This document shows, piece after piece, positions 18,391-26,507 of a stretch of DNA of 64,000 bases. How positions within the stretch are numbered: position 1 is the first letter of the stretch; each line of letters opens with the position of its first letter. The notes beneath the pieces were generated by a model. It ran no database searches, was not told the origin of the DNA, and was given only the letters and a program-made list of their open reading frames with translations. The stretch comes from Rhizobium sp. BK316. Its GTDB lineage: Bacteria; Pseudomonadota; Alphaproteobacteria; Rhizobiales; Rhizobiaceae. The stretch lies in the NCBI RefSeq assembly GCF_014193695.1, contig NZ_JACHZR010000005.1, positions 124,001-188,000 on the forward strand. Direction: 5' to 3'. A program made the translations under genes and the position numbers.

Positions 18391-18767
18391 AATGTCACCT
18401 CTTTATGCAACCAGAACTTCTTGTCTTCTTCATCGAAGGCCTCGGTAAATCCGGCCCGCTCGAGAACCTTGAGAAGCGAACCGCTGGCCGGAGTCGAAAG
18501 GGTAAAAGTCTTACCTGCGGCCTTTGCCTGACGACGGGCCGCTTCGATGAGCTGAAGGAAACTCAGATCCGCCTCCGCATTCTCAGGAAGACTTAGAGTA
18601 ATACTATTATTGTCACGGAATTGATCAATAATCTTCGAATATACTTCTGAAGCATTGCGAATGCTCAGAATTTTTGGAAGGAATATAGATTCACAATATT
18701 GTGCCTGAGTATCCAATGCGGCCTCCATGGTCGGAGAAATACTTAACGACCCTAAAAGGACTCTCAT
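18387..18767 (-). CDS. STAS-domain protein, first gene of the chemosensory operon
   Basis: A 126-residue protein whose C-terminal 90 residues have the STAS pattern: a strand-rich start, DLSFLQLIEAARRQAKAAGK and a closing VLERAGFTEAF helix. The Ser in DLSFLQ sits where SpoIIAA-type STAS proteins are phosphorylated, so phosphoregulation is possible but unproven. The start at 18767 has no strong ribosome site, and ATG 18728 (MEAALDTQ) is an alternative. It overlaps cheY by 4 bp. STAS proteins in chemosensory operons are usually linked to non-flagellar outputs or kinase regulation; here the role is inferred only from position. Confidence 0.78.
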   Translation of the reverse strand: MRVLLGSLSISPTMEAALDTQAQYCESIFLPKILSIRNASEVYSKIIDQFRDNNSITLSLPENAEADLSFLQLIEAARRQAKAAGKTFTLSTPASGSLLKVLERAGFTEAFDEEDKKFWLHKEVTL

Positions 18768-19059
18768 GACAGGCTTAACAGCGGGTAAACGACGGTTGTA
18801 GGAAAGTGCAATTTGCGCGAGTCTGGACTCCCTGAATTATCACCCAAGATAAATTATAATGAAGCCTTCTCATATTATAAAATACTATATAAAAACAAAT
18901 AGATAGATTGGCACCAGCACAGGGTCTGTCAATTCTTGCCGAATGCCTTCATAGGTTGTTAATCACAACGTTTACGAGTCTGCGGCGTTTACCTGCCGTT
19001 TCCATCCTGCCCGTAAAAATAGAGTCAAATTGCCTGTGTTTATAAGTAAAGGTACAAAA
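18768..19059. promoter_or_regulatory. AT-rich divergent promoter region of the chemosensory cluster
   Basis: This 292-bp gap separates the leftward che operon from the rightward receptor-like gene. It contains no gene. The stretch 18830-18910 is markedly AT-rich compared with the surrounding DNA (for example TATAAAATACTATATAAA near 18886), which suits a bidirectional promoter region or a binding site for an AT-preferring regulator. I cannot assign individual -35 and -10 boxes with confidence. Confidence 0.5.
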
Positions 19060-20805
19060 ATGACAAACGCGACGGCATCGGCACAGACTGCGTTTTACGC
19101 ATCAGGTTCGGATATCAGTCAGACTCTGGAATCGGCCCGCACCGAGGTCGAGGAACGCTTCCTCGAAGGTGGCACCGTCCTGCTGTCCGTCATGGATGTC
19201 CTCAATCGTCTGTTGACGTCGCTGGAGCAGATCACCAAGGCGCTCGACAACAATGAGGCGAGTGATACCAGCGCTGATCTCAATGCAACCGTCCAGAACC
19301 TGATCGAGCTTCCGGGCGCCGAAGAAAACCGCCAGCAGGCCCTGGCGGCACTTGCCCAGACCGGCTCGGAATTGCACCGGCATGTCGCAGACATGCAGGA
19401 GACGATGCGCTACCTGCGCACCTTCGCGGTCACGGTGAAGATAACGGGCGCGGGCCTCGCCGAATTCGCGGGCTTCGCTCAGGAGATCCTCGAACGCATC
19501 TATTCAGGGACCGACGAAGTCAACCGTTTCGCTAGCCATCTCGACAGCCTGCAGAAGGAAGTCAAGCTCGCCCTCTCCTTCGGCAACAATCTCTCCAAGA
19601 ACTATGCCGACACCGTTCCTGCCGTTGCCAGGGCACTCAAGGACGACGCGAAGAAGATCGCCGATCATCGCCAGAATCTAGGGGCGATCGCCCGCGACGT
19701 CGGTGCCGTTGCCCGTGGCGTGCAGGCCAAGGTCGCATCCACGCTTTCGGCGCTGCAGATCGGCGATATCACCCGCCAGCGCATCGAGCATGTGCAGAGC
19801 ACCTTCTCGTTGCTGGAGGATTTCTTCGTAAGCGAGGACGGCGTCAGGCTCGATGCCGACGCACGCAAGCGCCTGCAGAACGTCATTCATCACCTGACGG
19901 CCGCGCAGATGGCGGACATGTGCACGGATTTCCAGCGGGATTCCCGCAATGTCGTGCAGACCATCGCGAGTTTCAGCCAGGATACGCAGGAAATTCTGAG
20001 GTTGCGCGACCAGATGAGTGGTCAGAGCGGTGGCAATGGCGGCAATTTCATGCGCGCGCTGGAATCCAGCGTCTCGGCCGCCCACGAGATCGTCAAACAG
20101 GTCGATGCCGCGGGCCGGCAGGCCGATCAGGTCAGTCAGTCGACGCTCGGCACCGCCGCGACGCTTCTGCACTCCATCGAGGCGATCCGCGCGGTCAAGA
20201 CCGATATTCACTACATGGCGCTGAATACCAACCTGCGCTGCAGCCGTCTCGGGGAAGAGGGCAAATCGATCAACGTCGTTACCGCCGAGCTGCGCATCTT
20301 TGCCGGCAAGCTCGACGATTCAGCCGATGCCATCGTCAACGGCCTGCCGGCACTCGAAGCCTCGGCCGGACGCGTTGCTCCTGCAGGCAGCGCCAAGAAC
20401 GGCGGCCTTGCCGAAAGCCTCACCTCGGCGGTCGGTACGATCCGCTCCGCAGCCGACCTGATGGAAGACGAGCTCAAGGTGCTTGCCGAACATGGCCGCG
20501 AGGTCGCGACCAAGATCAACCTGCTGATCGGCAAACTCGATTTTCAGCATGATCTCGGCGATGTGCTCGCTCGCTGTGCCGACGTGCTGGAAACCGTGGC
20601 CGGCGATCGGATCGCCGATATCTCCGACATCGCCGAAGCGATTGCTCCGTTCGACCGCAAGATCTTCAAGCTCTACACGATGGTGCAGGAACGCAATGTC
20701 CATCGCGACATCATTCCCGCCATCGACGAAACGGCGGCAGCCGCATCTGCTGAGCCGGCAAAAGCCCAGAGCGACGAAGATCTGTTCGAGGACGCGCTTT
20801 TCTAA
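19060..20805 (+). CDS. soluble chemoreceptor-like protein with divergent signalling tip
   Basis: A 581-residue, largely helical protein with no signal peptide or membrane segment. The C-terminal half contains IHYMALNTNLRCSRLGEEGK followed by SINVVTAELR, which aligns with the receptor tip and descending helix (LLALNAAVEAARAGEHGKGF, then AVVASEVRKLAE) but with most contact residues changed. At residues 236-240 the motif DITRQ, within LQIGDITRQRIEHV, has the D-x-x-x-Q spacing of the CheZ phosphatase active site. The start ATG at 19060 follows AAAGGT; the open frame's TTG at 19030 is less likely. It is divergent from the che operon and probably part of the same pathway, as a cytoplasmic receptor, array component or phosphatase. 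Confidence 0.75.
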   Translation: MTNATASAQTAFYASGSDISQTLESARTEVEERFLEGGTVLLSVMDVLNRLLTSLEQITKALDNNEASDTSADLNATVQNLIELPGAEENRQQALAALAQTGSELHRHVADMQETMRYLRTFAVTVKITGAGLAEFAGFAQEILERIYSGTDEVNRFASHLDSLQKEVKLALSFGNNLSKNYADTVPAVARALKDDAKKIADHRQNLGAIARDVGAVARGVQAKVASTLSALQIGDITRQRIEHVQSTFSLLEDFFVSEDGVRLDADARKRLQNVIHHLTAAQMADMCTDFQRDSRNVVQTIASFSQDTQEILRLRDQMSGQSGGNGGNFMRALESSVSAAHEIVKQVDAAGRQADQVSQSTLGTAATLLHSIEAIRAVKTDIHYMALNTNLRCSRLGEEGKSINVVTAELRIFAGKLDDSADAIVNGLPALEASAGRVAPAGSAKNGGLAESLTSAVGTIRSAADLMEDELKVLAEHGREVATKINLLIGKLDFQHDLGDVLARCADVLETVAGDRIADISDIAEAIAPFDRKIFKLYTMVQERNVHRDIIPAIDETAAAASAEPAKAQSDEDLFEDALF

Positions 20806-20820
20806 GGCAAGGCCCGCGCG

Positions 20821-21903
20821 TCAGTTGGTCCGGCGGAACTTGTTTGCCGCCTCGATCGCGGCCTTCTGCTGATCGTCCTCGATGCCGAGATAGAAATCCT
20901 CGAGCACCGGGTCGGTCAGCCCTGCCCGCCGCGACAGCACGTACCATTTCGCGGCCTCGATTGGATCGGGCGGGGTACCGAGCGCATTGATGTATAGATG
21001 TGCGAGCTTGTTCTGTGCAACGACATTGCCGCGGTTGGCGGCAAACTTCAGCCATTCGAAGCCACGCACGTAATCCTTCGGCCCGCCGATACCGTTAACC
21101 AGCCAGATACCCATGTCGAGCTGCGCCGTATCGAACCCCGCACGCGCCGCGCGCGCCAGCCAGTCGCGGGCCAGAAGCTTCTTGTCTTCAGGCAGATCGG
21201 CAACCTTCTGGTAGATCTGCGCAACTGCATATTGCGCATCGGCGACGCCGTGTTCCGCCGACTTCTCATAATAGGGCAAGGCAAGCTTCAGCCCCTTGTC
21301 GCCGCGATTGTCGGCAACGAGTGTCTGCGCCCAGTTGAATTCGGCAGACGAATTGCCCGCATCAGCCGCTTTGCGCATGAATTCATCGGCCTTCGCCTTG
21401 TCGCGCGTGACGTTGTTGCCCTCCATGAGGAGCAGGGCATATTTGAACATGGCTGCCGGATCGCCACCCTCCGCCGCCTTGCCGTACCAGAAAGCGGCAT
21501 TCTTCATATCCCGCTTGACGCCAAGCCCCTGCGACAGGATTTCCGCAATCAAGGTCTGGGCGGCCGGATCGCCGAGCTGCGCCCTCGGCAACGCCTTGTC
21601 CATGGCAGTCAGGTAATAGCCACGCTGATAGGCGCCGAACGCCTCGTCGATCTGCCCCTTGTATTCCTTTTCAGGCGGCAGGTCGGGCAGCTTTGCGCCC
21701 ATGCGATCGAAAACCCCGACGCCATCGGATGGAACGGCGCCAGCGGGCGGCTGCGGCCGGTCGGTACGGAATGTCTGGCTGGGCGTCGCGGAGGGTTCGG
21801 TAATCGCTTCATTCGCCTGGGCCAGCGCAAACTCCGGCCGGACCGCCAGCAGGGCGGTTATGCAAAGGAGAACGCATCTCGAAAGGCGGGCAGGGATCGG
21901 CAT
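20821..21903 (-). CDS. secreted Sel1/TPR-like repeat protein
   Basis: A 360-residue protein with an N-terminal signal peptide (about 28 residues, ending FALAQA). At least five Sel1-type repeats of about 36 residues follow, recognisable by AAFWYGKAAEGGDPAAMF, LPYYEKSAEHGVADAQYA and FEWLKFAANRGNVVAQNK. The ATG at 21903 is chosen because it starts the signal peptide; the open frame extends upstream through the ThiE-like gene. Sel1 proteins act as periplasmic or envelope adaptors in signalling, as ExoR does in rhizobia, but this protein is not specifically ExoR. Partner unknown. Confidence 0.8.
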   Translation of the reverse strand: MPIPARLSRCVLLCITALLAVRPEFALAQANEAITEPSATPSQTFRTDRPQPPAGAVPSDGVGVFDRMGAKLPDLPPEKEYKGQIDEAFGAYQRGYYLTAMDKALPRAQLGDPAAQTLIAEILSQGLGVKRDMKNAAFWYGKAAEGGDPAAMFKYALLLMEGNNVTRDKAKADEFMRKAADAGNSSAEFNWAQTLVADNRGDKGLKLALPYYEKSAEHGVADAQYAVAQIYQKVADLPEDKKLLARDWLARAARAGFDTAQLDMGIWLVNGIGGPKDYVRGFEWLKFAANRGNVVAQNKLAHLYINALGTPPDPIEAAKWYVLSRRAGLTDPVLEDFYLGIEDDQQKAAIEAANKFRRTN

Positions 21904-21913
21904 GAGGGCGATA

Positions 21914-22567
21914 TCAATCCTCAAACCGTGGCGCTTTTTCGTCAAGCAAGGCATTGATCTGAGCCACGATCGAGGACGCCTGCGCCGGCTCCGCAAAAAC
22001 CCCCATGCGCATCGCCACGAACTCCGCGCCGGTCTCGGCAACGGCAAGCGCGGAAGCCGGATCGGTGCCGCCCATCACGATGCAGGGGATCTCGATCATC
22101 GAAGCCCACCACTCGGCAAGCGCCAGGTTCTTCGGATGCGCCTCCGGCTTGATGTCGCCATCGAGCTTGCCGAAGAAGATGTAGTCGGGCCGTTCCTCGC
22201 CGACTTCCAGCGCCGTATGCCGGTCGGCCGCATTGCCGCCGCCGACGATCAGCTTGTCCGCGTAACGATCGATCGCATCGGCAATCTCGCCTGCCGGTCC
22301 GGTGACATGCAGGCCATCGGCCTTCGAACGGCCGACAACGCGGCTGTCGCCGGCGATCAGTGCCGCAGCACCGGCACCCTGAATGATCGGCACGAGCTTC
22401 TCCGCACGTTTCTGGAAGCTGCCGTCATCCAGGCCGTATTGCGGGAGAATGACGGATGCGACATCGCCGCCATCAAGCGCATCGGCAACGCTCTTCACCT
22501 GTTCATCGGCATCGGCGATGTCGGGCACAACAAGGACAAGGCGGCAGCGGTTTTCCGGTTCGGTCAT
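21914..22567 (-). CDS. thiamine phosphate synthase-like (ThiE/TenI family) protein
   Basis: A 217-residue TIM-barrel protein. The ThiE/TenI fold is indicated by ADGLHVTGP (strand 5 region), PDYIFFGKL and IPCIVMGGTDP. The phosphate-binding loop is GGTDP rather than the usual GGI-type loop, and the pyrophosphate-binding residues of true ThiE are not all obvious, so the catalytic role is uncertain. It lies 10 bp upstream of the Sel1 gene on the same strand, suggesting an operon. No other thiamine genes are nearby and no TPP riboswitch was seen upstream. Confidence 0.75.
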   Translation of the reverse strand: MTEPENRCRLVLVVPDIADADEQVKSVADALDGGDVASVILPQYGLDDGSFQKRAEKLVPIIQGAGAAALIAGDSRVVGRSKADGLHVTGPAGEIADAIDRYADKLIVGGGNAADRHTALEVGEERPDYIFFGKLDGDIKPEAHPKNLALAEWWASMIEIPCIVMGGTDPASALAVAETGAEFVAMRMGVFAEPAQASSIVAQINALLDEKAPRFED

Positions 22568-22675
22568 GAAGTCTTTCCATCTGCGGCGGTTTTTCCCGCT
22601 CTATGGCGGATCCGCACTCGTTTTGAGTGAGTAATTCCGATAGAGGGGGCTTGCAAGGGGAGGAACTTCAAAAGC

Positions 22676-23440
22676 ATGCCGCAAGATCTGTCATTCTACT
22701 ACGCCGCAATCCCGGCTGTCATTCTGGTCGGGCTTGCCAAAGGCGGGATGGGCGACGCTTTGTCGCTGATCGGCCTCCCCTTTCTCGCCCTCGTCGTCGC
22801 ACCCGTCGAAGCCGCCGCGATCCTGCTTCCCATCCTCGTTTTCATGGACATGATATCGCTGGTGATCTGGCGCCAGCACGGCGACTGGACGACGCTGAAG
22901 ATCATGCTGCCAGGCGCCATTCTCGGTATCGCTTTCGGCTGGGCCACCTCCGCTCTCGTACCAGGCAATGTGCTGCGCATTCTCATCGGCGCCGTCACCA
23001 TCGCCTTCTGCCTGCGTTATTTCTGGAACAATTTCGGCCCCGGCAAGGGGAAGGTCATCCCGCCGCGGCCCCAGCGCCCGGTGCTGGCGAGCCTTTGGAG
23101 CACGCTTTCCGGCTATGGCAGCTTCGTCGCCCATGCCGGCGGCGCGCCCTTCCAGATCTATGCCTTGCCGCTCAAGCTGCCGCCGCGGGAATTCACCGGC
23201 ACCAGCGTGCGCTTTTTCGCCATCCTGAACGCCGTAAAGCTCGTTCCGTATTTCGCGCTCGGCCAGCTCGACACCCGCAATCTTCTGGCCTCCGCCACGC
23301 TCCTGCCCTTCGCTCCGCTGGCAACAATCACCGGCGCATGGTGCGTACGGCGCATGAAGCCGCAGATATTCTATCCCTTCATGTATACCATGGCGCTGAT
23401 CGCCGCTTTCCTGATCCTGCGCGAAGGCATGCTCGAATAG
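22676..23440 (+). CDS. TauE/SafE (TSUP) family membrane permease
   Basis: A 254-residue integral membrane protein with about eight hydrophobic segments. The repeat signature near the start of each half is visible: PAVILVGLAKGGMGDALSL near residues 13-31 and a second GSFVAHAGGAPFQIY near 145-159. TSUP permeases move sulfite, sulfoacetate or other small organosulfur or organic anions across the inner membrane. No sulfur-metabolism genes are adjacent, so the substrate is open. It is transcribed divergently from the ThiE-like gene. Confidence 0.87.
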   Translation: MPQDLSFYYAAIPAVILVGLAKGGMGDALSLIGLPFLALVVAPVEAAAILLPILVFMDMISLVIWRQHGDWTTLKIMLPGAILGIAFGWATSALVPGNVLRILIGAVTIAFCLRYFWNNFGPGKGKVIPPRPQRPVLASLWSTLSGYGSFVAHAGGAPFQIYALPLKLPPREFTGTSVRFFAILNAVKLVPYFALGQLDTRNLLASATLLPFAPLATITGAWCVRRMKPQIFYPFMYTMALIAAFLILREGMLE

Positions 23441-23505
23441 GGTTGTCTTCCGTTGCGATGCACAATTTCCTTGCTGCAAGGGCCTGTTTGACGTAGCTTT
23501 TTGCG

Positions 23506-23766
23506 ATGTCGAACACGGACCCCTTCGCTGCGATTGCTGATCCGAACCGGAGGTTTTTGCTGGAGGAATTGCGGCGCGCGCCGAAGACGGTCAATGAGCT
23601 TGCCGAGGGCCTGCCGATCAGCCGCCCTGCCGTGTCGCAACATCTGAAGGCGCTGCTCGAAAGCAACCTCGTTTCCGTGACCTCGGAAGGCACGAAGCGC
23701 ATCTACACGGTCAACAACCGCGGCTTCGACAAGCTCAATCTCTGGCTGGATCAGTTCTGGGCCTGA
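23506..23766 (+). CDS. ArsR-family winged-helix transcriptional regulator (short form)
   Basis: An 86-residue protein made only of the ArsR winged-helix domain (IADPNRRFLLEELRR, TVNELAEGLPISRPAVSQHL, then a wing SVTSEGTKRIYTVN). No cysteine-containing metal motif such as ELCVCDL is present, so it is probably not a metal sensor of the classical ArsR/SmtB type. It lies 65 bp after the TauE/SafE gene on the same strand and may regulate it or be autoregulated. Its start matches the usual ArsR N-terminus. Confidence 0.85.
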   Translation: MSNTDPFAAIADPNRRFLLEELRRAPKTVNELAEGLPISRPAVSQHLKALLESNLVSVTSEGTKRIYTVNNRGFDKLNLWLDQFWA

Positions 23767-23788
23767 AGACGCCCTTTTCTCATAAAAA

Positions 23789-23821
23789 CGCCAGCCCGAT
23801 GCCGCATGCAAGGGACTGGCG
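23789..23821. terminator. hairpin between convergent genes, probable terminator
   Basis: The arms CGCCAGCCC (23789-23797) and GGGACTGGCG (23812-23821) form a stem with one bulged A. An A-run just left (23784-23788) would give a U-tract to transcripts on the minus strand, and GCTTGATTT follows on the plus strand. Confidence 0.5.
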
Positions 23822-23922
23822 CTTGATTTCGGTTATTCACCGGGTCTTGCTTGATAGTCTAGAAAACTGGGGAATTTACCTTTTCTTTCACAAGACTGAT
23901 ATCCGGCGATATCCTGGAAAGA

Positions 23923-24096
23923 TCAATGGACGGATGACTTGAGACGCTCGATCTCGTCCTTGATGCGCAGCTTACGGCGCTTGCATTCGGCAAGTTCAGT
24001 ATCGGAAATAGAGGGAGATGTTCTCAGGGCATGCAACTCCTCCTCGAGAGCGACATGCTTTTTCTGGAGCGATTCAAGATGAGCTTGAACAGTCAT
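23923..24096 (-). CDS. YdcH-family (DUF465) small coiled-coil protein
   Basis: A 57-residue protein beginning MTVQAHLESLQKKHVALEEE and containing the family's closing pattern ECKRRKLRIKDEIERLK. YdcH proteins are short helical hairpins of unknown biochemical function common in alphaproteobacteria. The ATG at 24096 is chosen because it starts the family domain; the longer open frame adds 13 unrelated residues. A second DUF465-type protein lies 230 bp to the right on the other strand. Confidence 0.85.
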   Translation of the reverse strand: MTVQAHLESLQKKHVALEEELHALRTSPSISDTELAECKRRKLRIKDEIERLKSSVH

Positions 24097-24326
24097 TTGA
24101 CCCTTCCTTCCTCTTACCCTTCCCCAGCCATCCATTGCTGGAGATCCAAGGTGTCAACCCGCGGACTGTGACACATTTTTAAAGGCTTGTCGAAGGCCAA
24201 AAGATGAAGACTAAGTGGCAAATTCATGATCAACACTAACTTCCCGTTACCTCTATTTGGTGATAGGAGCTTGCGGAAATTATCGGCAGACCGGACAAGG
24301 TCCGAAGACGATTATGGGGAATACAA

Positions 24327-24530
24327 ATGGCCGATCAGGAACAGGCGGAAATCAGGCTCATGGTGGCGCGTCTGCGCCAGGAGCACGAGGATTACGACGC
24401 CGCGATCAACGCCATGATTGAGACGGGCTGCGACGCGCTGCGCATCCAGCGCATGAAGAAGAAGAAGCTGGTCATCAAGGACAAGCTCTCCAAGTTGGAA
24501 GATCAGATCATCCCCGATATCATCGCCTGA
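24327..24530 (+). CDS. YdcH-family (DUF465) small coiled-coil protein
   Basis: A 67-residue helical protein. MVARLRQEHEDYDAAINAM followed by DALRIQRMKKKKLVIKDKL matches the DUF465 pattern of two helices joined by a turn with conserved R-x-K-K-x-K-L-x-x-K-D. It starts with ATG and ends 10 bp before purE, so it is probably co-transcribed with purE and purK. Function unknown. Confidence 0.85.
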   Translation: MADQEQAEIRLMVARLRQEHEDYDAAINAMIETGCDALRIQRMKKKKLVIKDKLSKLEDQIIPDIIA

Positions 24531-24540
24531 AGGAACGATT

Positions 24541-25041
24541 GTGACGATGACAGACAGACCGCCAGTCGCCATTATCATGGGCAGCCAGTCCGACTGGGAA
24601 ACCATGAAGAATGCTGCCGATACGCTGGAGGCGCTGGAAATCGAGTATGACGCGCGTATCATTTCCGCTCATCGCACACCCGACCGGCTCGTCACTTTCG
24701 CCAAGGGCGCACGCGCGGAGGGGTTCAAGGTCATCATTGCAGGCGCCGGCGGCGCGGCCCACCTTCCGGGCATGACCGCCGCCATGACGCCGCTGCCGGT
24801 CTTTGGCGTGCCGGTCCAGTCGAAGACGATGTCCGGTCAGGACAGCCTGCTTTCCATCGTCCAGATGCCGGGCGGCATCCCAGTCGGCACGCTTGCCATC
24901 GGCAAGGCAGGCGCCATCAACGCTGCTCTTCTCGCCGCTGCCGTGCTCGCCCTCTCCGACGAGGAGATCGCCGACCGCCTCGACGAATGGCGGGAGCGCC
25001 AAAGCGCCTCGGTCGCCGAATATCCGATGGACGATCTCTGA
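24541..25041 (+). CDS. purE: N5-carboxyaminoimidazole ribonucleotide mutase PurE
   Basis: A 166-residue class I PurE, which rearranges N5-CAIR to CAIR in purine biosynthesis. Diagnostic motifs are GSQSDWETM with the substrate-loop Asp, SAHRTPDRL with the catalytic His, and the central AGAGGAAHLPGMTA. GTG at 24541 is the likely start because AAGGA lies about 7 bases upstream; an in-frame ATG occurs two codons later. The stop overlaps the purK start (TGATG), giving translational coupling. Confidence 0.95.
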   Translation: MTMTDRPPVAIIMGSQSDWETMKNAADTLEALEIEYDARIISAHRTPDRLVTFAKGARAEGFKVIIAGAGGAAHLPGMTAAMTPLPVFGVPVQSKTMSGQDSLLSIVQMPGGIPVGTLAIGKAGAINAALLAAAVLALSDEEIADRLDEWRERQSASVAEYPMDDL

Positions 25042-26105
25042 TGGTAAGAACGATAGGTATCATCGGCGGCGGCCAGCTCGGCCGCATGCTTGCCATGGCC
25101 GCGGCACGGCTGAATTTCCGCACGGTCATCCTCGAGCCGCAGACGGACAGCCCCGCCGCCCAGCTCGCCAACCGGCAGATCGTCGCCGCCTATGACGATC
25201 CGGCAGCGCTCGCCGAACTGGCTGATCTCTGCGACGTCGTGACCTACGAGTTTGAGAATGTGCCTGTTGCGGCTGCCGAAAAGCTGGCAAAAAGCGTGCC
25301 TGTCTATCCGCCGCCGAAGGCGCTGGAAGCCGCCCAGGACCGCCTCATCGAAAAACGCTTCATCAACAGCTGCGGGATCCCGACCGCCCGTTTCCATGCC
25401 ATCGACAGTCAGGCCGATCTCGATTCGGCGCTGGCGGATTTCGGTGGTCAGGGCGTGCTGAAAACCCGCCGCCTTGGTTATGACGGCAAGGGCCAGAAGG
25501 TGTTCCGTTCACCGGCCGACAGTCCTGACGGGACCTATGCGGAGCTCGGCTCGGTGCCGCTCATCCTCGAAAGCTTCGTCGCCTTCGAGCGCGAGATCTC
25601 GATCATCGCCGCCCGCGCCACCGATGGCACCGTGCTCTGCTTCGACCCGGCCGAAAATGTCCATCGCAACGGCATCCTTCATACATCGACCGTACCGGCG
25701 GCGATCTCCGCTGCCACCGCCGATGCAGCACGCAAGGCTGCTGAACAAATCCTCGCCGCGCTCGACTACATCGGCGTCATCGGCATCGAATTCTTCGTGC
25801 TGGCCGATGGCAGCCTGATTGCCAACGAGATGGCACCGCGCGTCCACAATTCCGGCCACTGGACGGAAGCCGCCTGCATCGTCTCGCAATTCGAGCAGCA
25901 TATCCGCGCCGTTGCGGGCCTGCCGCTCGGCAATCCGCGCCGCCATTCCGATTGCGTGATGCAGAACCTGATCGGCGACGATATCCTGGCCATCCCGGAC
26001 TGGCTGAAACGCGACGACACGCTTGTGCACCTCTACGGCAAGACCGAGTCGCGCCCTGGCCGGAAGATGGGCCACGTGACGATGCTGACGGGCAAAACCA
26101 CCTGA
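25041..26105 (+). CDS. purK: N5-carboxyaminoimidazole ribonucleotide synthase PurK
   Basis: A 354-residue ATP-grasp enzyme that makes N5-CAIR from AIR, ATP and bicarbonate, feeding PurE. The N-terminal IGIIGGGQLGRMLAMAA, the glycine-rich ATP-grasp loop GYDGKGQKVF, and the metal-binding region EFFVLADGSLIANEMAPRVHNSGH are all intact. The ATG at 25041 is used; the annotated frame could extend upstream into purE but the extra residues are not family-like. Confidence 0.95.
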   Translation: MVRTIGIIGGGQLGRMLAMAAARLNFRTVILEPQTDSPAAQLANRQIVAAYDDPAALAELADLCDVVTYEFENVPVAAAEKLAKSVPVYPPPKALEAAQDRLIEKRFINSCGIPTARFHAIDSQADLDSALADFGGQGVLKTRRLGYDGKGQKVFRSPADSPDGTYAELGSVPLILESFVAFEREISIIAARATDGTVLCFDPAENVHRNGILHTSTVPAAISAATADAARKAAEQILAALDYIGVIGIEFFVLADGSLIANEMAPRVHNSGHWTEAACIVSQFEQHIRAVAGLPLGNPRRHSDCVMQNLIGDDILAIPDWLKRDDTLVHLYGKTESRPGRKMGHVTMLTGKTT

Positions 26106-26155
26106 ACCTTTGCCCGGACAGCGCCTGAAACCCACGGAAAAAAGCCTTCACATGG

Positions 26156-26183
26156 TTGACACAGGGCAGAGGCCGGGTTATCT
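26156..26183 (+). promoter_or_regulatory. candidate sigma-70 promoter upstream of rpmJ
   Basis: TTGACA at 26156-26161 is a perfect -35 box; 16 bases later TTATCT (26178-26183) could serve as the -10. Transcription would begin near 26190, just before a strong hairpin and about 90 bases before rpmJ. Confidence 0.5.
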
Positions 26184-26199
26184 GCTCCCCCACCTGAAG

Positions 26200-26224
26200 A
26201 GCGCGCCCAGCCGGCGCGCTTTTG
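26200..26224 (+). terminator. GC-rich hairpin with T-run between purK and rpmJ
   Basis: AGCGCGCC (26200-26207) pairs perfectly with GGCGCGCT (26213-26220) across a 5-base loop, and TTTTGATTGTT follows. It has the form of a rho-independent terminator. It can end the purE-purK transcript, but it also lies directly downstream of the candidate rpmJ promoter, so it might act in the rpmJ leader. Confidence 0.65.
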
Positions 26225-26280
26225 ATTGTTAAAGATACGGGCGAATGTGAATTCCCCCAGAAACATCGCGGATCAGAAAA

Positions 26281-26406
26281 ATGAAGATCAAGAATTCGCT
26301 CAAGTCGCTCAAGGCGCGTCATCGTGACAACCGTCTCGTTCGCCGCAAGGGCCGCATCTACATCATCAACAAGCAGAACCCGCGCTACAAGGCTCGTCAG
26401 GGCTGA
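26281..26406 (+). CDS. rpmJ: 50S ribosomal protein L36, Cys-less form
   Basis: A 41-residue ribosomal protein beginning MKIKNSLKSLKARHRDN and ending NPRYKARQG. It is the longer variant of bL36 lacking the CxxC...CxxxH zinc-binding residues of the classical protein, so it folds without zinc. It stands alone rather than in a ribosomal operon, as usual for this variant in Rhizobiales. The start ATG follows a purine-rich GATCAGAAAA stretch. Confidence 0.95.
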   Translation: MKIKNSLKSLKARHRDNRLVRRKGRIYIINKQNPRYKARQG

Positions 26407-26507
26407 TTGTACGCGTATCCGGTTTGCCTGCCTGCGGGCTGGTATATCGGTTGGTTGCTTCGGTGATCACGCCAAATTTGTTTGATCTTCAGCGATGGCG
26501 GGCTAAT

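Noticed and set aside
22568..22675. TPP riboswitch upstream of the ThiE-like gene
   Set aside because: The short gap before the gene lacks the conserved CUGAGA and ACCUGAUC-type core segments.
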